Origin: Arabidopsis thaliana
Lineage: Eukaryota; Streptophyta; Magnoliopsida; Brassicales; Brassicaceae
NCBI RefSeq assembly: GCF_000001735.4
Contig: NC_003076.8
Coordinates: 11,470,001-11,534,000, forward strand
Length of the DNA: 64,000 nt
Direction of reading: 5' to 3'
A model generated the notes under the pieces. That model was given only the letters and a program-made list of their open reading frames with translations. It made no database searches and was not told the DNA's origin. This document shows positions 9,905-20,400 of this stretch, piece after piece. The position numbers and the translations under genes are program-made. Within the stretch, counting starts at the first letter, position 1; each line of letters starts with the position of its first letter.

Positions 9905-11473
9905 TTGTTACTCACGCGTTTCTTGTTTTCTTCTTTTCTGTGTTTCAGGTGTATGTCTAGGCAAACAAGGAGCAAACAACAGAAGGAGCTGATCAACTTT
10001 TCTGTTTTGGACTTGGGAAAACTTGAACGCACCAACCGAAAAACCCAAAGATTAGCAATGGCTGACAGAATCATTCGAGCTGATGCAAAAGGAGTTTTGA
10101 GAGATGAGTATGGGCAAGCCTACAATGAGGCTGGACAGAGATTGGATGATCATGGACTCATCCTACCTGAGGACGCATTAGGGCTCGGTGTCGAGCGACA
10201 CCAACTAGGTGTCGATCGACACCTTCGGGAGCAGAATGCAGATGCGATTGGTGTCGAACGACACAATAGAGGTGTCGATCGACACCAACCCCAGATTATG
10301 CAGCTATTCCTCCAGCTACGGAACCATGTCGTACTCTTGGGGATTTCAACAGGCCTGGCTTGTTCTATGCTAATCGATCAGCGATCGTACCCCAACCCTT
10401 CCAGAGGAACGATTATGAGCTGAAACCTGGCTATCGAGTGCTATGAGGACCTTGTTCTGAGCATCAAAGCTAATGGAGTCTCAGAGGACTACCTACTGTG
10501 CAACCTCTTCCCTTATTCACTTGCTGGGGAAGCCGCTTCTTGGCTGAAACAATTTAAAGCATGTTCCCTCAAGACTTGGAGAAGCATCAAGATAGCTTTC
10601 TTGAACAATTTCTACGATGATGCTAAGTCTGAGGAGTTGAGCAAGCTGTCAAACTTCACCCAAGGTCCAGCTGGAGCTTTCAAGGCCGCTTGGGTTCGTT
10701 TCAAGGAGTACCAACGAGACAGTCCACATCATGGTTTCAGTGAGGTACAATTTTTTGGTACTTTCTTCAGAGGAGTCGATTGGAGATACCAAATGCTCTA
10801 GATGCAGCGAGCAATGGTAACTTCAATACACGTTACCCAGCTGATGCTACCGCTTTGATAGATAATCTCGCTTGTAGCAACAGTACTAAGAACGCTGACT
10901 TCGAGAGGAAGAAGATTGTTGGAGCTGTTTCAGGCAATCAGATGGCAGAGGTGAATACTAAGCTGGATTTGGTTCACAACTTGCTTAGAGGGAAGAAGCA
11001 TGTCCACTTTGCAGATGAGGATGAGACTATTGAGCCTGAGACTGAGTCTGAAGAAAGAGTCTTCTACATAGATGGTCAGGGCTACATGAAGTGTGGACAG
11101 CCACAAGGGAACTATAGTGGCAACAGGGAACCAGATTTCCTCCAACTACACTCTAAAGCATGCTTTCCAGAAGACCTTTCCTCAGAGCAACTTCCAGAGG
11201 ACCTATGGTAATTCAGCCCCCCTTCCACCCTCATCAAAGACAAGAATAGAATCTATGCTTGAACAGATTCTAGAGAGCCAAACAAAGCTTGTTGTGGAGT
11301 TTAATGGCAAGTTTGATGCTGTTTACACAAATCTTAATGGGAAGATCGACAATCTGAGCTCTCACTTGAAGAAGCTGGATGTACAAGTAGCTCAAACTAC
11401 ACAATCCATCAAGAGACAAGAGGGCTTTCTTCATGGTAATCTTGATGCTAACCCATGGAATAGCACCTTGTGA
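9905..11473 (+). pseudogene. Athila gag, frameshifted
   Basis: Coding starts near 9953 with MSRQTRSKQQ and continues to 10423. It then shifts frame and carries on through 10424-10800, 10780-11211 and 11093-11473. Recognisable Athila gag blocks in order are YELKPGYRVL, ANGVSEDYLL, LFPYSLAGEAASWL, TWRSIKIAFLNNFY, FTQGPAGAFKAAW, RFKEYQRDSPHHGF, then the LDAASNGNFN segment after the core. The final part has a coiled-coil-like run (NLNGKIDNLSSHLKKLDVQV). The early part holds repeated GVERH/GVDRH segments that come directly from the palindromic GTGTCGATCGACAC DNA motif (10187-10286). Gag would build the particle. At least three shifts and several stops make it non-functional. Confidence 0.82.
11124..11213 (+). 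repeat. segment shared with the chromovirus tandem junctions
   Basis: This 90-bp piece of the Athila gag region recurs, with substitutions, at 47834-47933 and 50228-50326. The run CTCAGAGCAACTTCCAGAGG and the following ACCTATGGTAATTCAG are identical in all three. Confidence 0.8.
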
Positions 11474-11576
11474 GGTGCAAATCCTAATGCAGCCCGAGTC
11501 TGTTTATACTCCTCCTATCCCTTATCCGAGGAAGTGTCGTTCTAAGCAGGAGATTCATGCTGCTAAGTGAACAACC

Positions 11577-12165
11577 ATAATGGAGAAGATCCTCCATTCT
11601 CTTCCTAAGGATACATCTAAGACATCTTTTGCCCCACTTAATAGGTATGTCAAGCGACTTGTTGACAATGGTATTAGCTCAGATGAAGCCTCACTGCTGC
11701 CACGGGACATCAGTGAAATCATGCTGCCTAAGTTCAAGAAAGAGAAGGCACAGAGAGTGGACATTGCGGAGTACATCTGCACCATCACTCATGATTAGAC
11801 CACTGAGAAGCTTCCAGATCCAGGTAGCTTTGTTCTTGATTGCTCTATCTTCACAAGCAGGTTCAGTCGCTCTTTGTGTGACATGGGATCAAGTATCAAC
11901 CTCATGTCTAAGTCTGTTGCCGAGAGACTAGGCATGACTAACTACAGGCCGACTCGCATCACCCTTCTCTTCGCGGATCATTCCAAACAAATCCCTGAAG
12001 GAATCCTTGATTTTGTGGTCCTCGACTATGAGAAGGAATCCAAGGATCCTCTTATCCTTTGAAGAACGTTCCTAGCTACAGCTTGTGCTAGGTTTAATGT
12101 GAAGAGAGGTAGAATATCTCTAAAGGTTTGTGATTTGGAGATGGAGTTTGGCATGGATGGTTAAG
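11577..12165 (+). pseudogene. Athila protease region, broken
   Basis: The first frame (11580-11798) has MEKILHSLPKDTSK and DEASLLPRDISEIMLPKF, the segment upstream of the Athila protease. After a stop, the second frame (11874-12062) holds LCDMGSSINLMSKSVAERLG, the retropepsin-like active site in the Athila form (D-x-G-S followed by NLM), then ITLLFADHSKQIPEGIL. A third piece reads RTFLATACARFNVKRGRISL. The protease would mature the gag-pol product. No RT, RNase H or integrase follows. The sequence runs instead into a Ser/Thr/Pro-rich linker with palindromes, the same arrangement as in element C at 51291-51950. Confidence 0.8.
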
Positions 12166-12620
12166 AGCTTACTAAGTCTATCAGTAGTATTGCCTCTAGC
12201 ACAACCACACCTCCTCCAACTGCTCAGAATCCCACAACAGAGCCACACACAACGCTCCCATAAGCTGAGCTCGCCAATGAGAGTTATAGAGCAACGGTAT
12301 CAATTGACACCACCACTCATGTCGATCGACACTCTCAGGATTCATAGACAGAGGGTTCTGCACAATCTCATCATCCCACACCACTTGAGGACCTATGTGA
12401 TAAGTTCTCTTCTATCTCTTCTCCTGCTTTACCTTCGATTAATTCTTTAGATTCTTCGAAGTCTGCTTCACTAGATAACACTCCTAGAGTTCTTCGAAAG
12501 CTTTTTCCCCCTGTCATTCTTGTAGGTGACGAGATCAGTGTCGATCGACACACCACTGAGTGTCGTTCGACACCTGCAGCTGCCCATCTAGATCAAAACA
12601 AGCACTTAGTGGGAGGCAAC
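12166..12620 (+). other. linker after Athila protease with palindromes and hairpin
   Basis: A Ser/Thr/Pro-rich decayed frame containing GTGTCGATCGACAC-type motifs at 12321-12330 (core), 12538-12551 and 12560-12573. It ends in the stem GTGGGAGGCAACCCAC (12609-12624). Element C has the same linker and stem (52060-52075). Confidence 0.65.
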
Positions 12621-12998
12621 CCACTTGTTGGATTTTTCTTTCCCTTTTCTTTTATTTTCGATTTATTTTTCCCGCTTTCTCTAGATTTAAATGCCACTGG
12701 GACAGTGTCGTTTAAGTCTGGGGAAGGTCCTTACTAATTATACTTTTATTTTTTTATTCTTATTATTTTTTTTCGTTTTTGAGTTTATTGAGTCATTTTT
12801 CCTTAGTTTAGTTAGGAATCATGATCTATACTTCTCTTGATTATTGCCTGATTGATGAGTGCAACAGGTTCAAGTCAATCCAACTATTGGAAAATCTAGA
12901 TGGCAAAACAACAGACTTGAGGATATCATAGTTTCCAACTCAACCACTAAGGCTGGAGCTAATCTCACTGCTCTTCCTTTTACCTCTTCAAACGGTTT
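12621..12998 (+). other. Athila A internal non-coding tail, left of the chromovirus
   Basis: It contains an internal purine tract, AAGTCTGGGGAAGG (near 12715-12728), like the one at 52164-52180 in element C. No gene is seen. It is colinear with 52076-52456 up to the chromovirus insertion point. Confidence 0.65.
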
Positions 12999-14119
12999 TG
13001 ATGCGGACATCAACCTTACTTCCCAAACCGCGAACTGCATCCTGTACCAGAAGTCCCAGAAGGTATCATGACACGTTCAAAGGCGAAACAATTGAAGAAA
13101 ATGTTCAACTTAGCTGTGCAAGATATTTTGAGATCCCTAGAGCTAGGAGTAAACTGGTCCTTAGCACCCCATAACGGATATGATCTAATAGCCGAAGAAG
13201 AGCTTGTTGAAGCATTCACCCAAATGAGTCTTGAACGAACTACTCGCCCAGGTATGAAATATCGTTTGATAGGTTCAAGGACCAATAGAAAACAAGAGAA
13301 GACTTTGGAGCTTCAAGAGACGAACAATTCAAGTGTCACATCTGAAAGTGATCGAGACAGTCAAGATCAAGACCAAGACATCAAGGATATGTAAGAGCGC
13401 GAAGACATTGATCAAGCTACTCAAGAGGAAATCCAAAAAGACCCCTACTTCAAGGAACCAGCCAGCAAACGAGCACAAGACCTGATTCCAGAAGTACCTG
13501 AAGAAGTACTACAGGAAGTGACTCAGGCGACATTTATTGGGTCTAAAAGGCATCTAGGTAAGGTTTATTCAGTTTATATTATCTTTACAAGTCCACACAG
13601 CCCAGACAATGGCTAGAATCACCCTCAATCGTGCTCCTCAAGAGAACTTATTTAGTTTCCTTATTTTATTTCTTAAAACAATGGTTTTTGTGTTTTGATT
13701 TTATTTGTTTTCTTGTTGCATTTTTACATTTAATTTCGGCCCTAAAACTAGCTGAAGGACTCTTATAAAGTCCCTCTGCAGCAGTTGTACGATTTTTTCA
13801 CCTTTGATTATCAATCAAGAACCGCATTTTCTCACTTCTTCTCTTTAAGTGTTCTTAATAGAATAAGCCTCTTCTTTGTCTTGAGTGTGCAATTCACCAA
13901 GGCCAAATTCGTGTACTGTATCAGAGACTTATCGCATCTCTGTCGTGTACTTCAATCCGCCAGCACTTCCCCTACAATAGATCCCATACGAGATAAGCGA
14001 TCGCCATCGTGTTAGATCTCCATCATCGACCATCTTCCCTTCACAAGAGAGAAGCGACCGCCAGCTTGTGAGGCCACCATCTCTATCAAATACAAAGCTC
14101 AGCATCGAGTCTTGTATCA
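12999..14119 (+). repeat. 5' LTR of the chromovirus
   Basis: 1121 bp. The first 330 bp correspond to the pol C-terminal coding part (13068-13394 is open, with TRSKAKQLKKMFNLAVQDIL). A TATA-like CTTATAAAGTCC lies at about 13763-13774. It ends at GTATCA, four bases before the PBS. Confidence 0.8.
13763..13774 (+). promoter_or_regulatory. probable TATA box in the chromovirus LTR
   Basis: CTTATAAAGTCC lies about 350 bp before the LTR end, in a context typical of LTR promoters. It is lost from the 3' LTR by a deletion of about 590 bp. Confidence 0.45.
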
Positions 14120-14122
14120 TCT

Positions 14123-14137
14123 TGGTATCAGAGCGCA
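14123..14137 (+). other. primer binding site of the chromovirus (tRNA-iMet)
   Basis: TGGTATCAGAGCGCA begins four bases after the LTR end and matches the 3' end of initiator methionine tRNA. Confidence 0.85.
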
Positions 14138-14463
14138 GTTGCGCTTCTTTTGCCAGGTTTCATCGTTTCTTTTTGTCTGCCTTACTTTCTGAATCTGTTT
14201 CTGCGTTAGTCTTGTTTCTGTTTTATTTTTAAAAAAATTTTTAAAAAAATTGTATTTCAGTTTCATTTTATTCCGTGTTAAATAATTTGTTTTTGAGTTT
14301 CGTAATATATATTATTGTTAACTTTGTACTACATCAGCAAGTGTGTTAGGAAGTGATTCAACAAGTCCTAGGTTTCTTGTTTTTGATCTTTCTTTTTTAT
14401 TGCTGTGGTACGTTGATTTCTTTGTTGTTTTTGTCTAAGCATAGGTCAGTTTTAGGCTATACT

Positions 14464-14934
14464 ATGGGAGAGGCCGCAGAAATTTCCCAACACGCCGTAA
14501 TGCAAATGATGGCTACTTTGACAGAGGAGTTAACGGGATTCAGGCAACAGATAGGTCGTTTGGAGCAGCCACATCCTAGGGTTGAATTGGGGCAAGACCA
14601 GGCTCGTGGGAATGCCAGCGAAGAGGCGGAGGAGTTTCCTGAGTTGGATGATGATGATGATCCACCACCCGACCCTTTGAGACGCCAACATCAACGGAGA
14701 GAAGATCCATTGATGAGAAACCGTGCACGAGGAGTAGAACTGCGTGAACTGAACCGAGATATCAAACTAACACCTCCTAGTTTTGCAGGAAAATCTAATC
14801 CAGAGGTGTACATGGATTGGGAGCGACGGATGGAGAACATTTTCGAATGCTATCGGTATGGAGAATCTCGGAAGGTATCCTTAGCAGCCGCTCCGCTCAC
14901 CGAAAATGCTTTATCTTGGTGGATAGGACAGTAG
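14464..14934 (+). pseudogene. chromovirus gag, N-terminal part
   Basis: The start at MGEAAEISQHAVMQ (14464) is preferred over the upstream in-frame ATG at 14353, which adds only a hydrophobic stretch with no gag character. The protein has a coiled-coil-like start, an acidic and proline patch (EFPELDDDDDPPPDPLR), then the gag core LTPPSFAGKSNPEVYMDWE and AAPLTENALSWW. It stops at 14935 exactly where the sequence jumps to integrase, so the deletion removed the rest of gag, the knuckle, protease, RT, RNase H and most of integrase. Confidence 0.8.
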
Positions 14935-15437
14935 CTACATATGCGGCCTGAGAGGTTTCCTACACAAAGAGCATCCAAGCTATAGCACCAAGAGGCGACG
15001 GTCCCTTCAAGATCCTCGAAAAGATCAATGATAATGCCTATCGTTAAGAGCTACCAAGTGAGGTAAAAATTTCTCACACTTTTAATGTTGCTGACTTGTT
15101 TGCTTATGATCCAGGAGATTCAGCTGTGAGGACAAAACCTTTTGAAGACGGAGGGAATGATGCGGACATCAACCTTACTTCACATACCGTTGAACTACAT
15201 CCTGTACCAGAAGTCCCGGAGGGTATCATGACACTTTCAAAGACTAAACAATTGAAGAAAATGTTCAACTTAGCTGTGCAAGATATTTTGAGCTCCCTAG
15301 AGCTCGGAGTAAACTGGTCCGTAGCACCCCATACCGGATATGATCTAATAGCCGAAGAAGAGCTTGTTGAAGCATTCACCCAAATGATTCTTGAACAAAT
15401 TACTCCCCCAGGTATGAAATATCGTTTGACACATTAG
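14935..15437 (+). pseudogene. chromovirus integrase C-terminus and pol tail, reading into the 3' LTR
   Basis: The frame has PRGDGPFKILEKINDNAYR, then a stop, then SHTFNVADLFAYDPGD, the usual end of a chromovirus integrase. Next come DADINLTS and KTKQLKKMFNLAVQDIL, which lie beyond the LTR start at 15158. The same amino acids are encoded at 13001-13330 in the 5' LTR. No chromodomain is recognisable in what remains. Confidence 0.78.
15149..15157 (+). other. polypurine tract of the chromovirus
   Basis: CGGAGGGAA lies immediately before TGATGCGGAC. It lies inside the pol reading frame. Confidence 0.75.
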
Positions 15438-15674
15438 AGGACCTCTAGAAACCAAGAGAAGACTTTGGAGCTGTATCAGAGACTTATCACATCTTTGTGG
15501 TGAACTTCAATTCGCCAGCACTTCCCCTCCAATAGATCCCACACGAGAGAAGCGATCACCATCGTGTTAGATCTCCATCATCGACCATCTTTCCTTCACA
15601 AGAGAGAAGCGACCACCAGCTTTTGAAGCCACCATCTCTATTAGATACAAAGCTCACCACCGAGTCTTATATTA
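15158..15674 (+). repeat. 3' LTR of the chromovirus, deleted
   Basis: Colinear with 12999-13325 and 13918-14119. The intervening 590 bp or so, including the promoter, are missing between 15471 and 15475. The join lies at a short shared CTGTATC/GCT context, suggesting a microhomology deletion. Confidence 0.8.
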
Positions 15675-15975
15675 GGTTAGTATTCATCGATCTTGACTCC
15701 TTATTCATACCTGATATTGAGACCAATTTGATAAAAAAAAAAGAATGTGTTCCTCTCCCCTTATAAAAAAATAATAATAATGAGAGATTGATAGGATTTT
15801 CAGATAGTGTATAGGGGTAGGAATATTTACTATGATTCAATTATTATACATTATTTGGAATGATCAATTACAAAGGTTGGAAAAATGCCGAGGGTGTCGA
15901 TCCAGTATGCGAGTTCTCCTTTGTTTACCCTCTAAAAAGAATAAGTCTGGGGAGAGAATGAACACCAAAGAAAGC

Positions 15976-16006
<31 letters not shown>

Positions 16007-16329
16007 AGAATGGTCGATTTATCATGGTATAGTACATGTATGAGTCTAGAGGGACCTTGAATGTTAACTTGTTAGATGAGATCCAGCGATGAAAGCCTGG
16101 TGGATGTAGTTGTGGAACTTAGGTATAAAATCTAGAATGTTGTGTAAGCTTGTAGAGAAGTACATGTTGGTTAGGATTTGATTAGACTTGTTAGGCATAT
16201 GGACTTAGTTTGGATGATCATGGCAATAGGCTAGAGAATGTTGGGAGTTCCTTTGTTTTCAAAACCTCTTCCACGGGTTCGGCTTTTATGTTTTGCTTGA
16301 GGGCAAGCAAAAGCTAAGTCTGGGGGAGT
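15675..16329 (+). other. 3' internal non-coding tail of Athila A
   Basis: Colinear with 52457-53092 of element C. It holds an AT microsatellite at about 15982-16004, the GAGGGCAAGCAAAAGCTAAG block and the polypurine tract GTCTGGGGGAGT ending at 16329. No gene is seen. Confidence 0.75.
16318..16329 (+). other. polypurine tract of Athila A
   Basis: GTCTGGGGGAGT lies directly before TGATAGATCC, and the identical tract stands before the element C LTR. Confidence 0.8.
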
Positions 16330-17478
16330 TGATAGATCCCTATTTTCACTGATTCTATCAATGGTTTAGGGTTAGGATTTTGAGTCTTTATTTTATTTCT
16401 CGAGTCTTTTTAGTGTCTTTTCAGGTATTTTATGCAATGGGACAACCATGGAGATGAGGAGACATTTTGGAGCAAAACCTAAAGGAAAGGAAGCTAAAGA
16501 CGATTTTGGATTCAGGAATCAGAGAGAGTGTCGATCAACACACTCTTGGTGTCGATCGACACCAATTTCGGTCCAGCAAAGTCCAAGACACTTTCAAGTT
16601 TACAGAAGAGGAAATTTGCCCCAGAAGACTTCCGTGTTTGCATTATTAGTTCCTGGACGTTTTATAGGGTTTTATATACATTGTTTAGACCTAAGTTTCT
16701 TTTATCAAGTTCTTTGCAAAACCCTATTTTTAGAGACATAAGCTATTCATCCTCCGTTCTTCAGAGATTCATTCAGTTTTCAATACAGTGAAGAGATCCT
16801 TTCTAACTCTTTTCTTTATTGCTGTGTTTATGCTTTCTATCTCAATTATGTTATTTGTTTCATTTATTATGTCTGAGTAGTCTGCTTGTTAGAAATAGGG
16901 TTTCTCATTAGGGATTCATATGGTTTAGTAGATCGCCCCCTGTTAGGTTATTTGTAGAATTCTTCATCTTTGATTATTCTTAATGCCCACCATAGGTATC
17001 TGTAGTTTGATCTATTATTTGATGAACTTAGTTTATATGTGTGTAATAAGAATCGACCTATCTACTAAGGTGAACAATTGAACTCGTTTAGAATGCATGT
17101 TTAGGTTCAAGATTTCTTGGCTTCTCCGGTTATTCTTAGCTATAAACATAGGGAGTTTTGCGGAACACTACCGGTTATTCCATAATTAGAGTTTGAGTTT
17201 AAGAATGATTCGATAAGAACTTAGCTTTCATTAGATCTACTAACCAATAGTTTCCTGAGAATTTCCTATTCCGAGCTTTCTATTTAATCTTTTACAACAC
17301 TATCAATCTGCTGTTTTTTTTACTTTGTTCTCATTTTATTTCGATCATCACCTGCTAACTTAATCTCGACATTCAACTCATTGTTTGAACAAAAGAAGTT
17401 TGTGGAAATCGATCCTTAAATACTGCACTTGATCTCTTATTTCAGAGAGTAGTACTTAGGGTAATTTGAACCGTATCA
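16330..17478 (+). repeat. 3' LTR of Athila A
   Basis: 1149 bp, TGATAG...GTATCA. It contains palindromes GTGTCGATCAACAC (16528-16541) and GGTGTCGATCGACACC (16548-16563). It is followed by the target duplicate CTTTG. Confidence 0.88.
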
Positions 17479-17483
17479 CTTTG

Positions 17484-18422
17484 CATGATTTGGATAGCTT
17501 TGTATACATAGTGCATTTTAGAGTTGTTTTCAGGTGATTTGGAGCTGTTAGCGAGCAAATTGTAAGAAGCGAGCCAGAATCAGAAGCCACATACTCGACC
17601 ACCTGGTCGAGTAACATTGGGGCCATTCTTCTCACATACTTGACCCTCTGGTCGAGTAACATTGGAGCCATTCTTCCATCCACTCGACACTGTGGTCGAG
17701 TACCCGTAGTCAAGGTCACTCGATGACACCACTCGACCACGAGGTTGAGTAACATCTTGTCACACCACCTGACCTCCACTCGAGCATCCACTCGATCACC
17801 ACACTCGACCCAAAGGTCGTAACATAAATAACCATCCAGCTGCATCACTCGACCAAGCACCTCATGGCATCTTTAGAGTCTTCTCAAATCCGCACTCAAC
17901 CAGACAAGCTAACCATAAGGAAGAGTAGAGGAGAAGAAGATGTGTTTGGAGGTGGTCAGGAGCTTCATTCGATCACAAGGTCCATCTTGGCCCATTATCA
18001 CTCTATGGGTCGGCCGATTGGATTCCCGGCCCATCTCCTATCATTTCATTTCGTTTTGTATAAATAGGTGTTTTTAAGGGTTTTGTCCTAAGACATCTAG
18101 TCGACATCCAGCTTTTTGGTTCAGTTTTCTATTATGTTTTACCTAGTTTACTCTAGCTGCGCCGCTTTGCTTCTGCAACTTGTAATTCAAGATTTTTCCG
18201 AGTTATTGAGATTCCGCATTTGATTTCGTCTATCATCTTGTTTCTCTACTCTTTATCTTTTTAGTTATGCAATATACTTATTTATTTGCGATTATGTCTT
18301 TTAGCATGTTGTCTGAGTAGTGACTTAGAGTTCTTAAGGATGGATAGAATGGTTGTGGGATCCGTAGTCTGTAGAATGGTTAATTTTAGAATTGATTGAA
18401 TCCCTTCTGGACTAGTTGTGTT
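17484..18422 (+). repeat. LTR of element X, fragment 2 of 3
   Basis: It continues the LTR interrupted at 1535. Between 17590 and 17860 it carries repeated CTCGACCA and TGGTCGAG half-sites forming imperfect palindromes. A 67-codon frame at 17864 is not credible as a gene. The fragment ends at GTGTT (18418-18422), the duplicated target of the solo LTR. Confidence 0.6.
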
Positions 18423-19632
18423 TGATATATCCCTATTTTTACTGATTTTATCTATGTTTTAGGTATAAAATTTTTAGTCTTTATGTTATTTCTCGAGTCT
18501 TTTTAGGGTCGTTTCAGGTTATCTATGCAATGGGACAACAATGGAGATGAGGAGACATTTTGGAGCAAAACCTAAAGAAAAGGAAGGTAAGGACGATTTC
18601 GGATTCCGGATTCAGAGAGAGTGTCGATCGACACACTCCTGGTGTCGATCGACACCAGTTTCGGCTCAGCAAAGTCCGTGACGCTTTCAAATTTACAGAA
18701 GTGGAAATTTGCTCCAGAAGACTTCCCTATATGCATTATTAGTCCTTGGACGTTTTATAAGGTTTATATATAGTTTTAGAGGTCATGGTTTAGACCTAAG
18801 TTCCTTTTATCAAGATCTTTGCAATCCCTATTTTCAAAGACATAAGCAATTCATCCATTGTTTTCAGAGATTTATTCAGTTTTTTTCAATACAGTGAAGA
18901 TATCCTTTCTTACTCTTATCTTATTTGATGTGTTTATGCTTTCTTACTCAATTATGTTTTTTGTTTCATCCAATATGTCTGAGTAGTTTGCTTGTTAGGA
19001 ATAGAGTTTCTCAGTAGGGATTCATATGGTTTAGTAGATCGCCCCCTTTGCTAGGTTATCTGTAGAATTCTTCATCTTTGATTATACTTAATGCTAGATC
19101 TAGAGTAATTAACTAGATCTTGAATCCAGACAATAGATATGCCCACCATAGGTATCTGTAGTTGGATCTTTTATTTGATGAGCCTGGTTTATAGGTGTGT
19201 AATAAGAATCGGCCTATCTACTAAGGTGAACAATTGAACTCGTTTAGAATGCATGTTTAGGTTAAAAATCTCTCGGCTTCTCCGGTTATTCTTAGCTATA
19301 AGCATAGGGAGTTTCTCGGAACACCACCGATTGTTCCATAATTAGAGTTTGAGTTTAAGAATTGTTCGATAACAACATAGCTTTCATTAGATCTACTAAC
19401 CAATAGGTTCCTGAGAATACCATGTTCCTAGCTCTTTATTTAATCATTTACAACCAATCAATCTGCTGTCTTTTTACTTTGTTCTCCTTTATTTTCAATC
19501 ATTCCCTACTAGCTTAATCTCGGTATTTAATTCATTGTGGGAACAAAAGAACTTTGTAGAAATCGATCCTTAAATACTGCAATTGATCTCTTATTTGAGA
19601 GAGTAGTTCTTAGGTTAATTTGAACCTTATTA
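18423..19632 (+). repeat. Athila solo LTR
   Basis: 1210 bp, TGATATATCC to TATTA (a TATCA with one change), with an exact GTGTT duplication at 18418-18422 and 19633-19637. No internal region is present, so the element was lost by LTR-LTR recombination. Palindromes lie at 18621-18634 and 18641-18656. It is closely related to the element C 3' LTR at 53093-54265. Confidence 0.88.
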
Positions 19633-19637
19633 GTGTT

Positions 19638-20400
19638 TACTGCTTATTTTTTTCTTATCAATTGGAATTCGATCTGAAGCATTCCCGCACCCAGAAGGAG
19701 TTCGATGGAATGTTGGATCCACTAGTTCCTAAGATATTCGTCTCTATCTTAAGGGATTGGCCGTTCAGAGTATTTATTGACTTTATCAGTCGGTTCTTAT
19801 TGCCCACATAGTTAGATTCCGTTAATAGGAATTATTCTTGGCTAGCTTTACTTGAGGATTTCTATCACAGGAGTGAATTAATCTGTTGTTGAACCTGTTG
19901 TCTAGGGATAGCTTGATTGCGCTTGTTAACCATCCCAATAGGCTAGGATACCATTCCATTTGATTTCCCCATCCTTCGGAATTTCTCGTCTATTTGATTT
20001 CTCTGTTTCATCGCTATCGCTTAATCGTTCTCATTGCTTGTTGCTTAGTTTTCGCATTTCTTACATGTTATCACAAACTTACTCGACCACACCCAGTGTT
20101 TGGTAATAGAATGTGCAGTCGAGTATAGTTGTTTTATTTTTTGCCTGTTACTCGACCACATCCTGCTCCTGGCATGAGCCACTGGTGGTCGACTGATTTG
20201 TGTAATTCTGTTAGAATTTCTGTTTTTCCTACATGTTCACTTAGGACTGTTAGAAACCTCAAAAATGTTATTGCTTGGCTTGACTTAGTGACTTCTGATC
20301 ACATCTCATATGTTTGCAGCACACCTGATTGGATTGACACCTAAAATACTACAACGACATGATAGTGTATTAGGATTAATTTACTAAAATCCTATTATCA
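19638..20400 (+). repeat. LTR of element X, fragment 3 of 3
   Basis: It resumes after the solo LTR and again contains CTCGACCA/GGTCGACT half-sites (20090-20200). The likely end is CCTATTATCA at 20400, which would mirror the TGATA start. The total LTR would then be about 1.8 kb. The end is uncertain because no PBS or target duplicate can be read. A copy lies at 54271-55030. Confidence 0.45.

Larger units (their letters stand above)
12999..15674 (+). mobile_element. CRM-like chromovirus, internally deleted, inserted in Athila A
   Basis: The 5' LTR is 12999-14119 and the 3' LTR is 15158-15674, starting TGATGCGGAC and ending TATCA/TATTA. The flanks are GGTTT at 12994-12998 and GGTTA at 15675-15679. 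The empty site is preserved in Athila C at about 52453 (CAAACGGTTAGTATTC), which confirms the boundaries and shows the left duplicate mutated at one base. The interior keeps only the gag N-terminus and the last part of integrase, with everything between removed. The pol frame runs through the polypurine tract into the 3' LTR, as described for CRM chromoviruses. Confidence 0.85.
1536..17478 (+). mobile_element. Athila-type LTR retrotransposon A, pol-less, with two nested insertions
   Basis: The boundaries are TGATA at 1536 and TATCA at 17478, flanked by an exact five-base duplication CTTTG (1531-1535 and 17479-17483). The 5' LTR is 1536-2025 plus 9190-9825 and the 3' LTR is 16330-17478. A PBS follows at 9826 and a polypurine tract precedes 16330. 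The interior encodes gag and a protease-like segment, but no reverse transcriptase, RNase H or integrase is visible, so the element could only have moved with proteins supplied in trans. It carries a Sirevirus insertion in its 5' LTR and a chromovirus insertion in its interior. Confidence 0.88.

Noticed and set aside
14123..14137. Possible tRNA-iMet gene piece (TGGTATCAGAGC), also at 46963 and 49353
   Set aside because: Only the 3' end complement of the tRNA is present and each follows an LTR; these are primer binding sites.
15982..16004. AT dinucleotide run as a possible regulatory site
   Set aside because: A microsatellite; the matching place in element C has a shorter run.
17864..18067. 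67-codon plus-strand frame starting MASLESSQIRTQ
   Set aside because: Lies within an LTR, has no domain, and a length expected by chance.
20129..20344. 71-codon frame present in both segmental copies
   Set aside because: Its preservation is explained by recent duplication; it lies inside an LTR and has no domain.
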